NCBI RefSeq assembly: GCF_016792905.1
Contig: NZ_JAEULP010000089.1
Location: 1-38,259, forward strand
Source of the DNA: Tabrizicola sp.
GTDB taxonomy: Bacteria > Pseudomonadota > Alphaproteobacteria > Rhodobacterales > Rhodobacteraceae
Direction: 5' to 3'
DNA: 38,259 nt
The first letter of the stretch is position 1. Every line of letters begins with the position of its first letter. This document shows positions 1 through 6,966 of the stretch, piece after piece. A program made the translations under genes and the position numbers. Under the pieces are notes generated by a model. The model was not told the DNA's origin. It saw only the letters and a program-made list of their open reading frames with translations, and searched no databases.

Positions 1-212
1 CCGACCAGATCACCTTCGTCACCGACCGCCCCGGCCACGACGCCCGCTATGCCATCGACCCCTCCCGCATCCGCGACGAACTTGGCTGGCGCCCTTCGGT
101 CACGGTGGAGGAAGGCCTGCGCCGTACCGTCCGCTGGTATCTCGACAACGAAGCCTGGTGGCGACCCCTCCTCGACCGCAAGGGCGTGGGGGAACGGCTC
201 GGCAAGGCCTGA
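1..212 (+). CDS. rfbB: dTDP-glucose 4,6-dehydratase, C-terminal part
   Basis: Only the last 70 codons are inside the window; the start lies upstream. The visible peptide (beginning [19 protein letters not shown], then a region around ELGWRP and ending ERLGKA) matches the C-terminal substrate-binding part of RfbB/RmlB, the extended short-chain dehydrogenase that turns dTDP-glucose into dTDP-4-keto-6-deoxyglucose, second step of dTDP-L-rhamnose synthesis in the cytoplasm. The catalytic YxxxK and the Rossmann fold are outside the window and cannot be checked. The stop TGA shares one base with the ATG of the next gene (TGATG), so the genes are translationally coupled. rfbD and rfbA follow, which supports the call; rfbC is presumably upstream. 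Confidence 0.9.
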   Translation, partial: DQITFVTDRPGHDARYAIDPSRIRDELGWRPSVTVEEGLRRTVRWYLDNEAWWRPLLDRKGVGERLGKA

Positions 213-994
213 TGGAAACCCTGTTCTTCCTCGCCTCCAAGACCCTCGGCATGGCAGCCCGGGTCGAAACCTGGGCGCTCCTCCTCATGGCACTCGCCCT
301 TTTCGGTGTCTGGCGCGGGCGACGGCGGTTGGCGGGCTGGTCGCTCGGCCTCCTCTTCACCGGCACCCTTGCGCTGACCATCTTCCCCCTCGGCGATCTT
401 CTCCTTGACCCGCTGGAGGCACAATTCCCCGCCCGACCCGATCTGGCAAAGGTCGACGGCATCATCGTCCTCGGCGGCGCGGAACAGACCGGCGCCTACC
501 GGCTCTGGGGTGGCCCGCAGCTGAACGAGGCCGGAGAGCGGCTGATCGAAGGCGCCATGCTGGCCCACCGCTTCCCCGCCGCGCGGCTGGTCTTCACCGG
601 CGGCTCAGCAACCGTCGGGCGCAGCGAAGACCCGACCGACCCCTCGGAAATGGTCCGCGACACCTGGACCGCCCTCGGCATCGCCCCCGACCGCATCCTC
701 CTGGAGCAAGCCTCGCGCAACACCGCCGAAAACGCCCGCCTGACCCATGACCTGATCCAGCCCAAACCGGGCGAGACCTGGCTCCTCGTCACCTCCGCCT
801 TCCACATGCCCCGCGCCTACGAAACCTTCGCCCGCAACGGCTGGGAAGGGATAACCCCCTGGCCCGTCGACTTCCGCTCCGGCGACCTTGCAGGCCTGCG
901 CGGCATCTGGCGGCTTGACCGCAACCTGCTCGGCGTCAATCTGGCGCTGAAGGAATACCTCGGAACCCTCGTCTACAGGATGACCGGCAAATGA
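212..994 (+). CDS. YdcF/DUF218-family membrane protein in the rhamnose operon
   Basis: A 260-residue protein. I chose the ATG at 212 because it overlaps the rfbB stop; an in-frame ATG at 158 lies inside rfbB. Two hydrophobic segments at about residues 15-36 and 40-60 should anchor it in the inner membrane. The rest has DUF218 hallmarks: GIIVLGGAEQTG, RLVFTGGSA, an ASRNTAENA motif and LVTSAFHMPRA. The family includes E. coli YdcF, SanA and ElyC, linked to envelope and polysaccharide biology, but the reaction is not established for most members. It sits between rfbB and rfbD and overlaps rfbD by 4 bases (ATGA), so a role in the use of dTDP-rhamnose or the export of a rhamnose polymer is plausible, as inference only. 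Confidence 0.85.
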   Translation: METLFFLASKTLGMAARVETWALLLMALALFGVWRGRRRLAGWSLGLLFTGTLALTIFPLGDLLLDPLEAQFPARPDLAKVDGIIVLGGAEQTGAYRLWGGPQLNEAGERLIEGAMLAHRFPAARLVFTGGSATVGRSEDPTDPSEMVRDTWTALGIAPDRILLEQASRNTAENARLTHDLIQPKPGETWLLVTSAFHMPRAYETFARNGWEGITPWPVDFRSGDLAGLRGIWRLDRNLLGVNLALKEYLGTLVYRMTGK

Positions 995-1836
995 AGCTCC
1001 TCGTCTTCGGCAAGACCGGCCAGGTCGCGCGCGAGCTTCAGCGCCTTGTCCCCGACGCCACCTTCCTTGGCCGCGGCCAAGCCGACCTCCTGAACCCCGC
1101 CGCCTGCGCCGAAGCCATCGCCGCCACCGAAGCCGACGCCATCATCAACGCCGCCGCCTGGACCGCCGTCGACAAGGCCGAAACCGAGGAAGCCGCCGCA
1201 ACCGTCGTCAATGGCGAGACCCCCGCCGCCATGGCCCGCGCCGCCGCGGCAAAGGGCCTGCCCTTCCTCCACATCTCGACCGACTACGTCTTCGATGGCC
1301 AGGGCGACCTGCCCTTTCAGCCGGATGATCCGACCGCACCCCTGAACGCCTATGGCCGCTCGAAACTGGCCGGGGAAATCGGCGTGCGGGACGCCGACGG
1401 CCCGCATCTGATCCTGCGCACCTCCTGGGTCGTCTCGGCGCATGGCGCGAATTTCGTCAAGACCATGCTCCGCCTCGGCCGGGAACGCGACAGCCTCACC
1501 GTCGTCGCCGACCAGATCGGCGGCCCCACCCCCGCCGCCGCAATCGCCCGGGCGCTGGTGGAGGCGGCCAGTTCGCTCGTGGACGGTGCCGAGGGCGGCA
1601 CGCATCACCTCTCGGGCCTTCCCGATACCAGCTGGGCCGATCTCGCGCGCGAGATCATGGCTCAGGCGGCTTTGCCCTGCCGCATCGACGACATCCCGAC
1701 TTCGGCCTATCCCACGCCTGCCCGCCGCCCGCTGAATTCCCGGCTCGATTGCAGCCTCTTCGACGCCACCTTCGGCATCCCCCGTCCGGATTGGCGGGCG
1801 GGCCTTTCCGACATCCTCAAGGACCTGACGCAATGA
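991..1836 (+). CDS. rfbD: dTDP-4-dehydrorhamnose reductase
   Basis: 281 residues, a normal family length. RfbD/RmlD reduces dTDP-4-keto-L-rhamnose to dTDP-L-rhamnose with NAD(P)H, the last pathway step. The nucleotide-binding motif GKTGQVA is at residues 7-13, the NAAAWTAVDKAE stretch typical of RmlD at about 53-64, STDYVFDG at 96-103 with catalytic Thr97, and the YxxxK motif as Tyr121/Lys125 (YGRSKLAGE). The start overlaps the YdcF-like stop and the stop overlaps rfbA (both ATGA), so it is within one polycistronic unit. Nothing in it looks damaged or foreign. Confidence 0.97.
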   Translation: MKLLVFGKTGQVARELQRLVPDATFLGRGQADLLNPAACAEAIAATEADAIINAAAWTAVDKAETEEAAATVVNGETPAAMARAAAAKGLPFLHISTDYVFDGQGDLPFQPDDPTAPLNAYGRSKLAGEIGVRDADGPHLILRTSWVVSAHGANFVKTMLRLGRERDSLTVVADQIGGPTPAAAIARALVEAASSLVDGAEGGTHHLSGLPDTSWADLAREIMAQAALPCRIDDIPTSAYPTPARRPLNSRLDCSLFDATFGIPRPDWRAGLSDILKDLTQ

Positions 1837-2705
1837 GCCGCAAAGGCATTCTCCTCGCCGGGGGCACCGGCTCCCGCCTCTGGCCGATCACGCTTGGCAC
1901 CTCGAAGCAGCTCCTGCCGATCTACGACAAGCCGATGGTCTACTACCCGATCAGCGTCCTGATGCTGGCGGGCATCCGCGAGATCGCGATCATCACCACG
2001 CCCGAGGACCAGCCGCAGTTCCAGCGCCTTCTGGGCGACGGCAGCCAGTGGGGCGTCAGCTTCACCTGGATCATCCAGGAAAGGCCGGAAGGCCTCGCAC
2101 AGGCCTATCTCCTGACCCGCGATTTCCTGGATGGCGCCCCCTCGGCCATGGTCCTCGGCGACAACATCTTCTTCGGCCATGGCCTGCCGGAAATCCTGCT
2201 GCGTGCCAATGCGCAGCCTTCGGGCGGCACCGTCTTCGGCTACCACGTCTCCGACCCCGAACGCTATGGCGTCGCGGCCTTCGACGCCTCAGGCAAAGTG
2301 ACCCAGATCATCGAAAAGCCCAAGGTCCCGCCGTCAAACTTCGCCATCACCGGTCTGTATTTCCTGGATGGCCGCGCCCCGGACATCGCCGCCGGGATCG
2401 GGCCTTCACCCCGGGGTGAGCTGGAAATCGTCGACGTTCTTGAACACTATCGCGCCGAGGGCTCGCTCCAGGTCGAGCGCATGGGTCGCGGCTTCGCCTG
2501 GCTGGATACCGGCACGCCCGGCAGCCTGCTCGACGCCGGGAACTTCGTCCGCACCTTGCAAGACCGGCAGGGCATGCAGGTCGGCTCCCCCGACGAGATC
2601 GCCTTCCGCCAGGGCTGGATCACCCGCGACGGATTGGCCGAACGCGCGAAAGTCTTCGGCAAGTCCAGCTACGGCGCCCATCTGGATGGTGTGCTGAAGG
2701 AGTAG
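1833..2705 (+). CDS. rfbA: glucose-1-phosphate thymidylyltransferase
   Basis: 290 residues, the usual size for RfbA/RmlA, which makes dTDP-glucose from glucose 1-phosphate and dTTP, the first pathway step. The nucleotidyltransferase signature GGTGSRLWPIT is near residue 9 (Ser replaces the more common Thr), followed by TSKQLLPIYDKPMVYYP, LGDNIFFG and IEKP, all typical of RmlA. I chose the ATG at 1833 because it overlaps the rfbD stop as ATGA; the longer frame from 1749 would lie inside rfbD. Last gene of the operon; two perfect palindromes directly follow the stop codon and face the converging formate dehydrogenase operon. Confidence 0.97.
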   Translation: MSRKGILLAGGTGSRLWPITLGTSKQLLPIYDKPMVYYPISVLMLAGIREIAIITTPEDQPQFQRLLGDGSQWGVSFTWIIQERPEGLAQAYLLTRDFLDGAPSAMVLGDNIFFGHGLPEILLRANAQPSGGTVFGYHVSDPERYGVAAFDASGKVTQIIEKPKVPPSNFAITGLYFLDGRAPDIAAGIGPSPRGELEIVDVLEHYRAEGSLQVERMGRGFAWLDTGTPGSLLDAGNFVRTLQDRQGMQVGSPDEIAFRQGWITRDGLAERAKVFGKSSYGAHLDGVLKE

Positions 2706-2706
2706 C

Positions 2707-2750
2707 CGATTTCTTCGAAGAAATCGTGCCGGAGTGTTCGAACACTCCGG
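2707..2750. terminator. two adjacent perfect palindromes after rfbA
   Basis: Two perfect inverted repeats stand almost back to back, separated by 2 bases. The first is 2707-2726 (arms CGATTTCTTC / GAAGAAATCG). The second is 2729-2750 (arms CCGGAGTGTTC / GAACACTCCGG). Both have no spacer and share the centre TTCGAA. They begin 1 base after the rfbA stop, so a role as transcription end or mRNA 3' protection is likely. Neither has a clear following T-run. A symmetric protein-binding site is the alternative. Confidence 0.5.
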
Positions 2751-2825
2751 TTCCTTCCCTCAGGCGCGGGTTAAGAAACCCTGAACGCCCACGCTCAACC
2801 CATTGGAATCATTTGGCCCAAAATT

Positions 2826-2842
2826 CTGTCCACCGTGGACAG
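2826..2842 (-). terminator. hairpin at the end of the formate dehydrogenase operon
   Basis: CTGTCCAC and GTGGACAG surround a single C, forming a 17-base hairpin that starts one base past the fdsD stop. Read on the minus strand it is followed by AATTTTGGG, a short T-rich tract. The position fits a terminator for the fds operon; the short stem and T-run make it moderate evidence. Confidence 0.5.
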
Positions 2843-2843
2843 A

Positions 2844-3074
2844 TCAGGCCGCCTCGTCCGCCGGGGGCCGCCGGATGTTCCCCGCAGCCTCCAGCACCAG
2901 CGGCCGGAACCCTGCCTCGCCCGCGTCGATCTTCTGGAACAGCTGCCGCCGCATCCGGGGCTCCCAGAAATCGTTGATATGCGAGGCGAGCAGCGAAACC
3001 CCCTCGGCATGCGGCTTCGATTCCATGAATTTCGCGATGTCATTCGCCATGCGAACGATCTTGTCAGCCGACAT
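2844..3074 (-). CDS. fdsD: formate dehydrogenase delta subunit
   Basis: 76 residues. The small delta subunit FdsD is conserved at the end of fdsGBA operons and is needed for assembly or stability of active enzyme in Rhodobacter and Cupriavidus. The family pattern is visible: KIVRMANDIAKFMESKP, then ASHINDFWEPRMRRQLF and a tail ending PPADEAA. The ATG lies 11 bases inside the 3' end of fdhD, so translation is coupled. A 17-base hairpin follows the stop. Confidence 0.92.
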   Translation of the reverse strand: MSADKIVRMANDIAKFMESKPHAEGVSLLASHINDFWEPRMRRQLFQKIDAGEAGFRPLVLEAAGNIRRPPADEAA

Positions 3075-3864
3075 GGCTGTCCTCCGTTGTCAAACGATCC
3101 GTATGGGTGAAGACCTCGAAGCGGTCCCCCTTCGCCAGCGCGACCAGCGTGATCCCCGCCCGCTCGGCCAGTTCCACCGCCGCGACCGTCGGCGCAGAGA
3201 CGGCGATGATCATCGGTGCCCCCAGCATGGCGACCTTCTGGACCATGTCGGTCGACACGCGGGAGGTCAGCACCACCGCGCCCTCCGCCGGGACACTCTG
3301 CCGCTGCATCCCGCCCACCAGCTTGTCCAGCGCATTGTGTCGCCCCACGTCTTCGCGCGCCAGCAGCACCCGCCCGTTCCAGAACGCCGCGCCATGCACC
3401 GCGCGGGTCGCGTCATGCAGCCGCTGTTCGCCCGGCAGCGCCGCCACCGCCGCCAGCACCTGCGCGGGGGTCATCCGGAAGGCCGATGGTGCCACCACCG
3501 GCACCTCGCGCAGGGCCTGGTCGATCGAGTCGATCCCGCAGAGCCCGCAGCCCACCGGCCCCGCCATCACCCGCCGCCGCGCCGCCAGCCGTGCCTCGGC
3601 CTCCGGGCGCAGCCAGACCTGCACGTCGCAGCCCCGGGCAACCTCCTCGACCTCGACCGACAGGATGTCCTCCGGCCGCGCGATGCCTTCGGTCAGCGCG
3701 AAACCAACCCCGAAATCCTCCAGGTCCGCCGGGGTTGCCATCATCACCGCCTGCGTCGTGCCGTTGAACGACAGGGCGACGGCCACCTCCTCGGGCAGCA
3801 CCCGGTCGCCCGGTATCACCGAGCTTCCGAACACCAGCCGGGGCGTGGCCCGCGCGCCGATCAT
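3064..3864 (-). CDS. fdhD: formate dehydrogenase accessory sulfurtransferase FdhD
   Basis: 266 residues from the ATG at 3864, which overlaps the fdsA stop as ATGA; upstream in-frame starts lie inside fdsA. FdhD carries sulfur from the cysteine desulfurase to the bis-MGD molybdenum cofactor, which formate dehydrogenases require. The CGLCG motif supplies the conserved CxxC pair at Cys106 and Cys109. Other family stretches are LVFG near the start, EDFGVGFALTEGI, LAREDVGRHNALDKLVGG and SRVSTDMVQKVAMLGAP. Called FdsC in R. capsulatus and Cupriavidus operons. Its place between fdsA and fdsD is the standard order. Confidence 0.95.
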   Translation of the reverse strand: MIGARATPRLVFGSSVIPGDRVLPEEVAVALSFNGTTQAVMMATPADLEDFGVGFALTEGIARPEDILSVEVEEVARGCDVQVWLRPEAEARLAARRRVMAGPVGCGLCGIDSIDQALREVPVVAPSAFRMTPAQVLAAVAALPGEQRLHDATRAVHGAAFWNGRVLLAREDVGRHNALDKLVGGMQRQSVPAEGAVVLTSRVSTDMVQKVAMLGAPMIIAVSAPTVAAVELAERAGITLVALAKGDRFEVFTHTDRLTTEDSHVG

Positions 3865-6752
3865 TCCGCCGCCAGGATCCGGCGCGATTGGGCGGCCTGG
3901 GCGTTGTACTCCTCCTGCCACTCCGACGGGCCGTTGGAGGGAGCCACCTGCACCGCCGTCACCTTGTATTCCGGGCAGTTCGTCGCCCAGTCCGAGAAGT
4001 CGGTGGTGATCACGTTGGCCTGCGTGTCCGGGTGGTGGAAGGTTGTATACACGACCCCGGGCGAGACCTTGTCGGTGATCGTCGCCCGCAGCGTGGTGTC
4101 GCCCGACCGAGAGGCGAGGCGCACCCAGTCGCCCTCATGAATGCCGCGATTCTCGGCGTCATGCGGGTTGATCTCAAGCACGTCCTGGTCATGCCAGACC
4201 ACGTTCTCGGTCCGCCGCGTCTGCGCACCCACGTTGTACTGCGACAGGATGCGCCCGGTCGTCAGCAGAAGCGGGAAGCGCGGGCCGGTCTTTTCATCCG
4301 TCGCCACATATTCGGTGCGGATGAACTTGCCCTTGCCGCGCACGAAGCCGTCGATGTGCATCAAGGGCGTGCCTTCCGGCGCCTTGTCGTTGCAGGGCCA
4401 CTGGACCGAACCCATGGTCTCGATCTTCTCATAGGTCACGCCGGCAAAGCTGGGCGTGGTCATCGCGATCTCGTCCATGATCTGCGAGGGATGTGTGTAG
4501 CCCCAGGTCGCGGTCCCCGTATCTTTAAGCATCGCGTTGGCGAACATCTGGGTCACTTCCCAGTCGGCATAGTCCTGCTTCGGCGCCATCACCTTGCGGA
4601 CCATGTTGATCCGGCGTTCGGCGTTGGTGAAGGTCCCGTCCTTTTCCAGGAAGGACGAGCCGGGGAAGAACACATGCGCATAGTTCGCGGTCTCGTTCAG
4701 GAACAGGTCGTGGACGATCACACATTCCATCGCCGCCAGACCCGCCGCGACGTGGTGGGTGTCGGGGTCGGATTGCAGGATATCCTCGCCCTGGCAGTAC
4801 AGGCCCTTGAACGTGCCCTCGACCGCCGCGTCCAGCATGTTCGGGATGCGCAGGCCCGGCTCCGGGTCGATGGTCACGCCCCAGGCCTTTTCGTAGATCG
4901 CGCGCACTTCCGGGTGCTTCACATGGCGGTAGCCCGGCAGCTCGTGCGGGAAGGACCCCATGTCGCAAGAGCCTTGCACGTTGTTCTGGCCCCGCAGCGG
5001 GTTCACCCCCACGCCACGCCGACCGATGTTGCCGGTCAGCATGGCAAGGTTGGCGATGCCGATGACGGTGGTCGACCCCTGCGAGTGCTCGGTAACACCA
5101 AGGCCGTAGTAGATCGCCGCATTGCCGCCGGTCGCGTACAGCCGGGCCGCCTTGCGGATTTCTTCCGGCGGAACGCCAGTCACGATCTGCACCGCTTCCG
5201 GCGAATGGTTGGGCGCGGAAATGAACTCGGCATAGTCCTGGAATTCATCCCAGTCGCAGCGCGTGCGGATGAACTCCTCGTCGTAGAGCTTCTCGGTCAC
5301 GATCACATGCGCCAGAGCGCTGACCACGGCCACGTTGGTCCCCGGCGTCAGCGCCAGGTGATGCGCCGCCTTGTAGTGCGGGCCTTCCACCGTTTCCGTC
5401 CGGCGCGGGTCGACGACGATCAACTTCGCGCCCTTGCGCAGCCGCTTCTTCATCCGGCTGGCAAAGACCGGATGCGCCGCCGAGGGGTTGGCGCCGATCA
5501 CCAGCATCACGTCCGAATCCTCGACGGAATCGAAATCCTGCGTCCCGGCAGAGGTGCCGAAGGTCTGGCCCAGGCCATAGCCGGTCGGCGAATGGCAGAC
5601 GCGGGCGCAGGTGTCGGTGTTGTTGTTCATGAACACCGCGCGGGTCAGCTTCTGGACGAGGTAGGTCTCCTCGTTCGTGCAGCGGCTGGAAGTGATCACC
5701 CCCACCGACTGCCGCCCGTATTTCTGCTGGATGCCCTTCATCCGGTTGGCCGCGAATTCCATCGCCTCGGCCCAGGAGACTTCCTTCCACGGATCGCTGA
5801 TCGCGTCGCGGATCATCGGCTTCAGGATACGGTCCTGGTGCATGGCATAGCCATAGGCGAAACGGCCCTTGACGCAGCTATGGCCGCGGTTGGCCTTGCC
5901 GTGCTTGTAAGGCGTCATCCGCACCAGCTCGTCGCCGCGCATCTCGGCCTTGAAGCTGCATCCCACCCCGCAATAGGCGCAGGTGGTGATGATGCTGCGG
6001 TCCGGCGTGCCGATCTCGATCAGCGACTTTTCCGACAGGGTCGCCGTCGGGCAGGCCTGCACGCAGGCACCGCAGGACACGCAGTCCGAGGCCAGCGCAT
6101 TGTCGGTCTTCGCCCCGAACGACACCCGGCTGTCGAAGCCCCGGCCTTCGATGGTCAGCGCAAACGTCCCCTGCACTTCCTCGCAGGCCCGCACGCAGCG
6201 CGAGCAGACGATGCATTTCGCCGGGTCATAGGTGAAATAGGGGTTGGATTCGTCCTTCGGCAGCCATTGCGGGTTGGCCTCGCCGCTGGTGTTCTTCGCG
6301 CGGAAATGGGTATCGACCGCGTCATATCGCACATCGCGCAGGCCCACGACGCCCGCCATGTCCTGCAACTCGCAGTCGCCGTTCGCGGCACAGGTCAGAC
6401 AGTCCAGCGGGTGGTCCGAGATGTAAAGCTCCATCACCCCCTTGCGCAGCGTCTTCAGCTTGCCGGTCTGGGTGTGGACCTTGATCCCCGGCGCGACCGG
6501 GGTGGTGCAGGAGGCAGGCGTGCCGTTGCGCCCTTCGATCTCGACCAGGCACAGCCGGCAGGATCCGAAGGCATCGACGCTGTCGGTCGCGCAAAGCTTC
6601 GGCACCGCGATCCCGATCTCGTTCGCCGCGCGCATGATCGAGGTGCCTTCCGGCACCGTCACGTCGAAGCCGTCGATGGTCAGCGTCACCATGGTCTTGG
6701 ACTTCGCAGCCGGAGTGCCGAAGTCGCGGTCGGGAATGATGAAGTCTTTCAT
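3861..6752 (-). CDS. fdsA: NAD-dependent formate dehydrogenase, molybdenum catalytic subunit
   Basis: 963 residues. Oxidises formate to CO2 at a bis-MGD Mo centre in the cytoplasm and passes electrons through iron-sulfur clusters to FdsB. Visible in order: N-terminal 2Fe-2S domain (Cys54, 65, 68, 82); His114/Cys118/121/127 cluster; two ferredoxin-type 4Fe-4S sets (Cys180/183/186/190 and Cys224/227/230/234); CxxCxxxC set near the Mo domain (Cys258, 261, 265, with Cys293); then the Mo ligand Cys386-His387 in CARVCHSPT, the same number as the R. capsulatus FdsA ligand as I recall it. Cysteine, not selenocysteine, is used. I chose ATG 6752 (MKDFIIPDRDFG), 1 base after the DUF4287 stop; the frame open to 6803 runs into that gene. 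The ribosome site AGGAAAGG is buried in a small hairpin. Confidence 0.98.
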   Translation of the reverse strand: MKDFIIPDRDFGTPAAKSKTMVTLTIDGFDVTVPEGTSIMRAANEIGIAVPKLCATDSVDAFGSCRLCLVEIEGRNGTPASCTTPVAPGIKVHTQTGKLKTLRKGVMELYISDHPLDCLTCAANGDCELQDMAGVVGLRDVRYDAVDTHFRAKNTSGEANPQWLPKDESNPYFTYDPAKCIVCSRCVRACEEVQGTFALTIEGRGFDSRVSFGAKTDNALASDCVSCGACVQACPTATLSEKSLIEIGTPDRSIITTCAYCGVGCSFKAEMRGDELVRMTPYKHGKANRGHSCVKGRFAYGYAMHQDRILKPMIRDAISDPWKEVSWAEAMEFAANRMKGIQQKYGRQSVGVITSSRCTNEETYLVQKLTRAVFMNNNTDTCARVCHSPTGYGLGQTFGTSAGTQDFDSVEDSDVMLVIGANPSAAHPVFASRMKKRLRKGAKLIVVDPRRTETVEGPHYKAAHHLALTPGTNVAVVSALAHVIVTEKLYDEEFIRTRCDWDEFQDYAEFISAPNHSPEAVQIVTGVPPEEIRKAARLYATGGNAAIYYGLGVTEHSQGSTTVIGIANLAMLTGNIGRRGVGVNPLRGQNNVQGSCDMGSFPHELPGYRHVKHPEVRAIYEKAWGVTIDPEPGLRIPNMLDAAVEGTFKGLYCQGEDILQSDPDTHHVAAGLAAMECVIVHDLFLNETANYAHVFFPGSSFLEKDGTFTNAERRINMVRKVMAPKQDYADWEVTQMFANAMLKDTGTATWGYTHPSQIMDEIAMTTPSFAGVTYEKIETMGSVQWPCNDKAPEGTPLMHIDGFVRGKGKFIRTEYVATDEKTGPRFPLLLTTGRILSQYNVGAQTRRTENVVWHDQDVLEINPHDAENRGIHEGDWVRLASRSGDTTLRATITDKVSPGVVYTTFHHPDTQANVITTDFSDWATNCPEYKVTAVQVAPSNGPSEWQEEYNAQAAQSRRILAAE

Positions 6753-6753
6753 C

Positions 6754-6966
6754 TCAGGAACCTTTCCTGGCGGCAAGCTGATGGGCAACGATGGCGTTGG
6801 CATGGCCGTGACCGATCGCGTGCGTCTCTTTCAGATAGCTCACGATCTTCATATGGGGCTGGTCGAGCATCCCGGCAATCTGGGCGAACCAATGTGTGAT
6901 CGGCTGGCCATAGGCCTTTTCGATCGACGGAAAGTAGGACGCGGGGCCCTTCACCTTGTCGGTCAT
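6754..6966 (-). CDS. small DUF4287 protein inside the formate dehydrogenase operon
   Basis: 70 residues starting MTDKVKGPASYFPSIEKAYG and containing HWFAQI, MKIVSYLKETHAIGHGHANAIVAHQLA. This is the DUF4287 pattern, a short helical domain of unknown function also found in stand-alone alphaproteobacterial proteins. The ATG at 6966 overlaps the fdsB stop as ATGA, and the stop is 1 base before the fdsA start, so it is translated with the enzyme subunits. It has no cysteine, so it is not an iron-sulfur subunit, and no signal peptide. A helper in assembly or regulation is possible; no function is known to me. Confidence 0.85.
   Translation of the reverse strand: MTDKVKGPASYFPSIEKAYGQPITHWFAQIAGMLDQPHMKIVSYLKETHAIGHGHANAIVAHQLAARKGS
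6755..6769 (-). promoter_or_regulatory. hairpin covering the fdsA ribosome-binding site
   Basis: On the minus strand CAGGAA-AGG-TTCCTG gives a 6-bp stem with a 3-base loop. The only good Shine-Dalgarno sequence for fdsA (AGGAAAGG) forms the 5' arm and loop, and the stop codon of the DUF4287 gene touches the 3' arm. Ribosomes finishing that gene would open the stem, so this looks like a translational-coupling element. The sequence is seen; the mechanism is inferred. Confidence 0.4.

Noticed and set aside
4041-4046. GTATAC in fdsA as a member of the octamer family
   Set aside because: It is a 6-base palindrome lacking the inner TA step; not counted.
3888-6899. A 1003-codon open frame on the plus strand across fdsA
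   Set aside because: It is antisense to a complete, motif-rich fdsA and has no recognisable domain; such open frames result from G/C bias at third positions.
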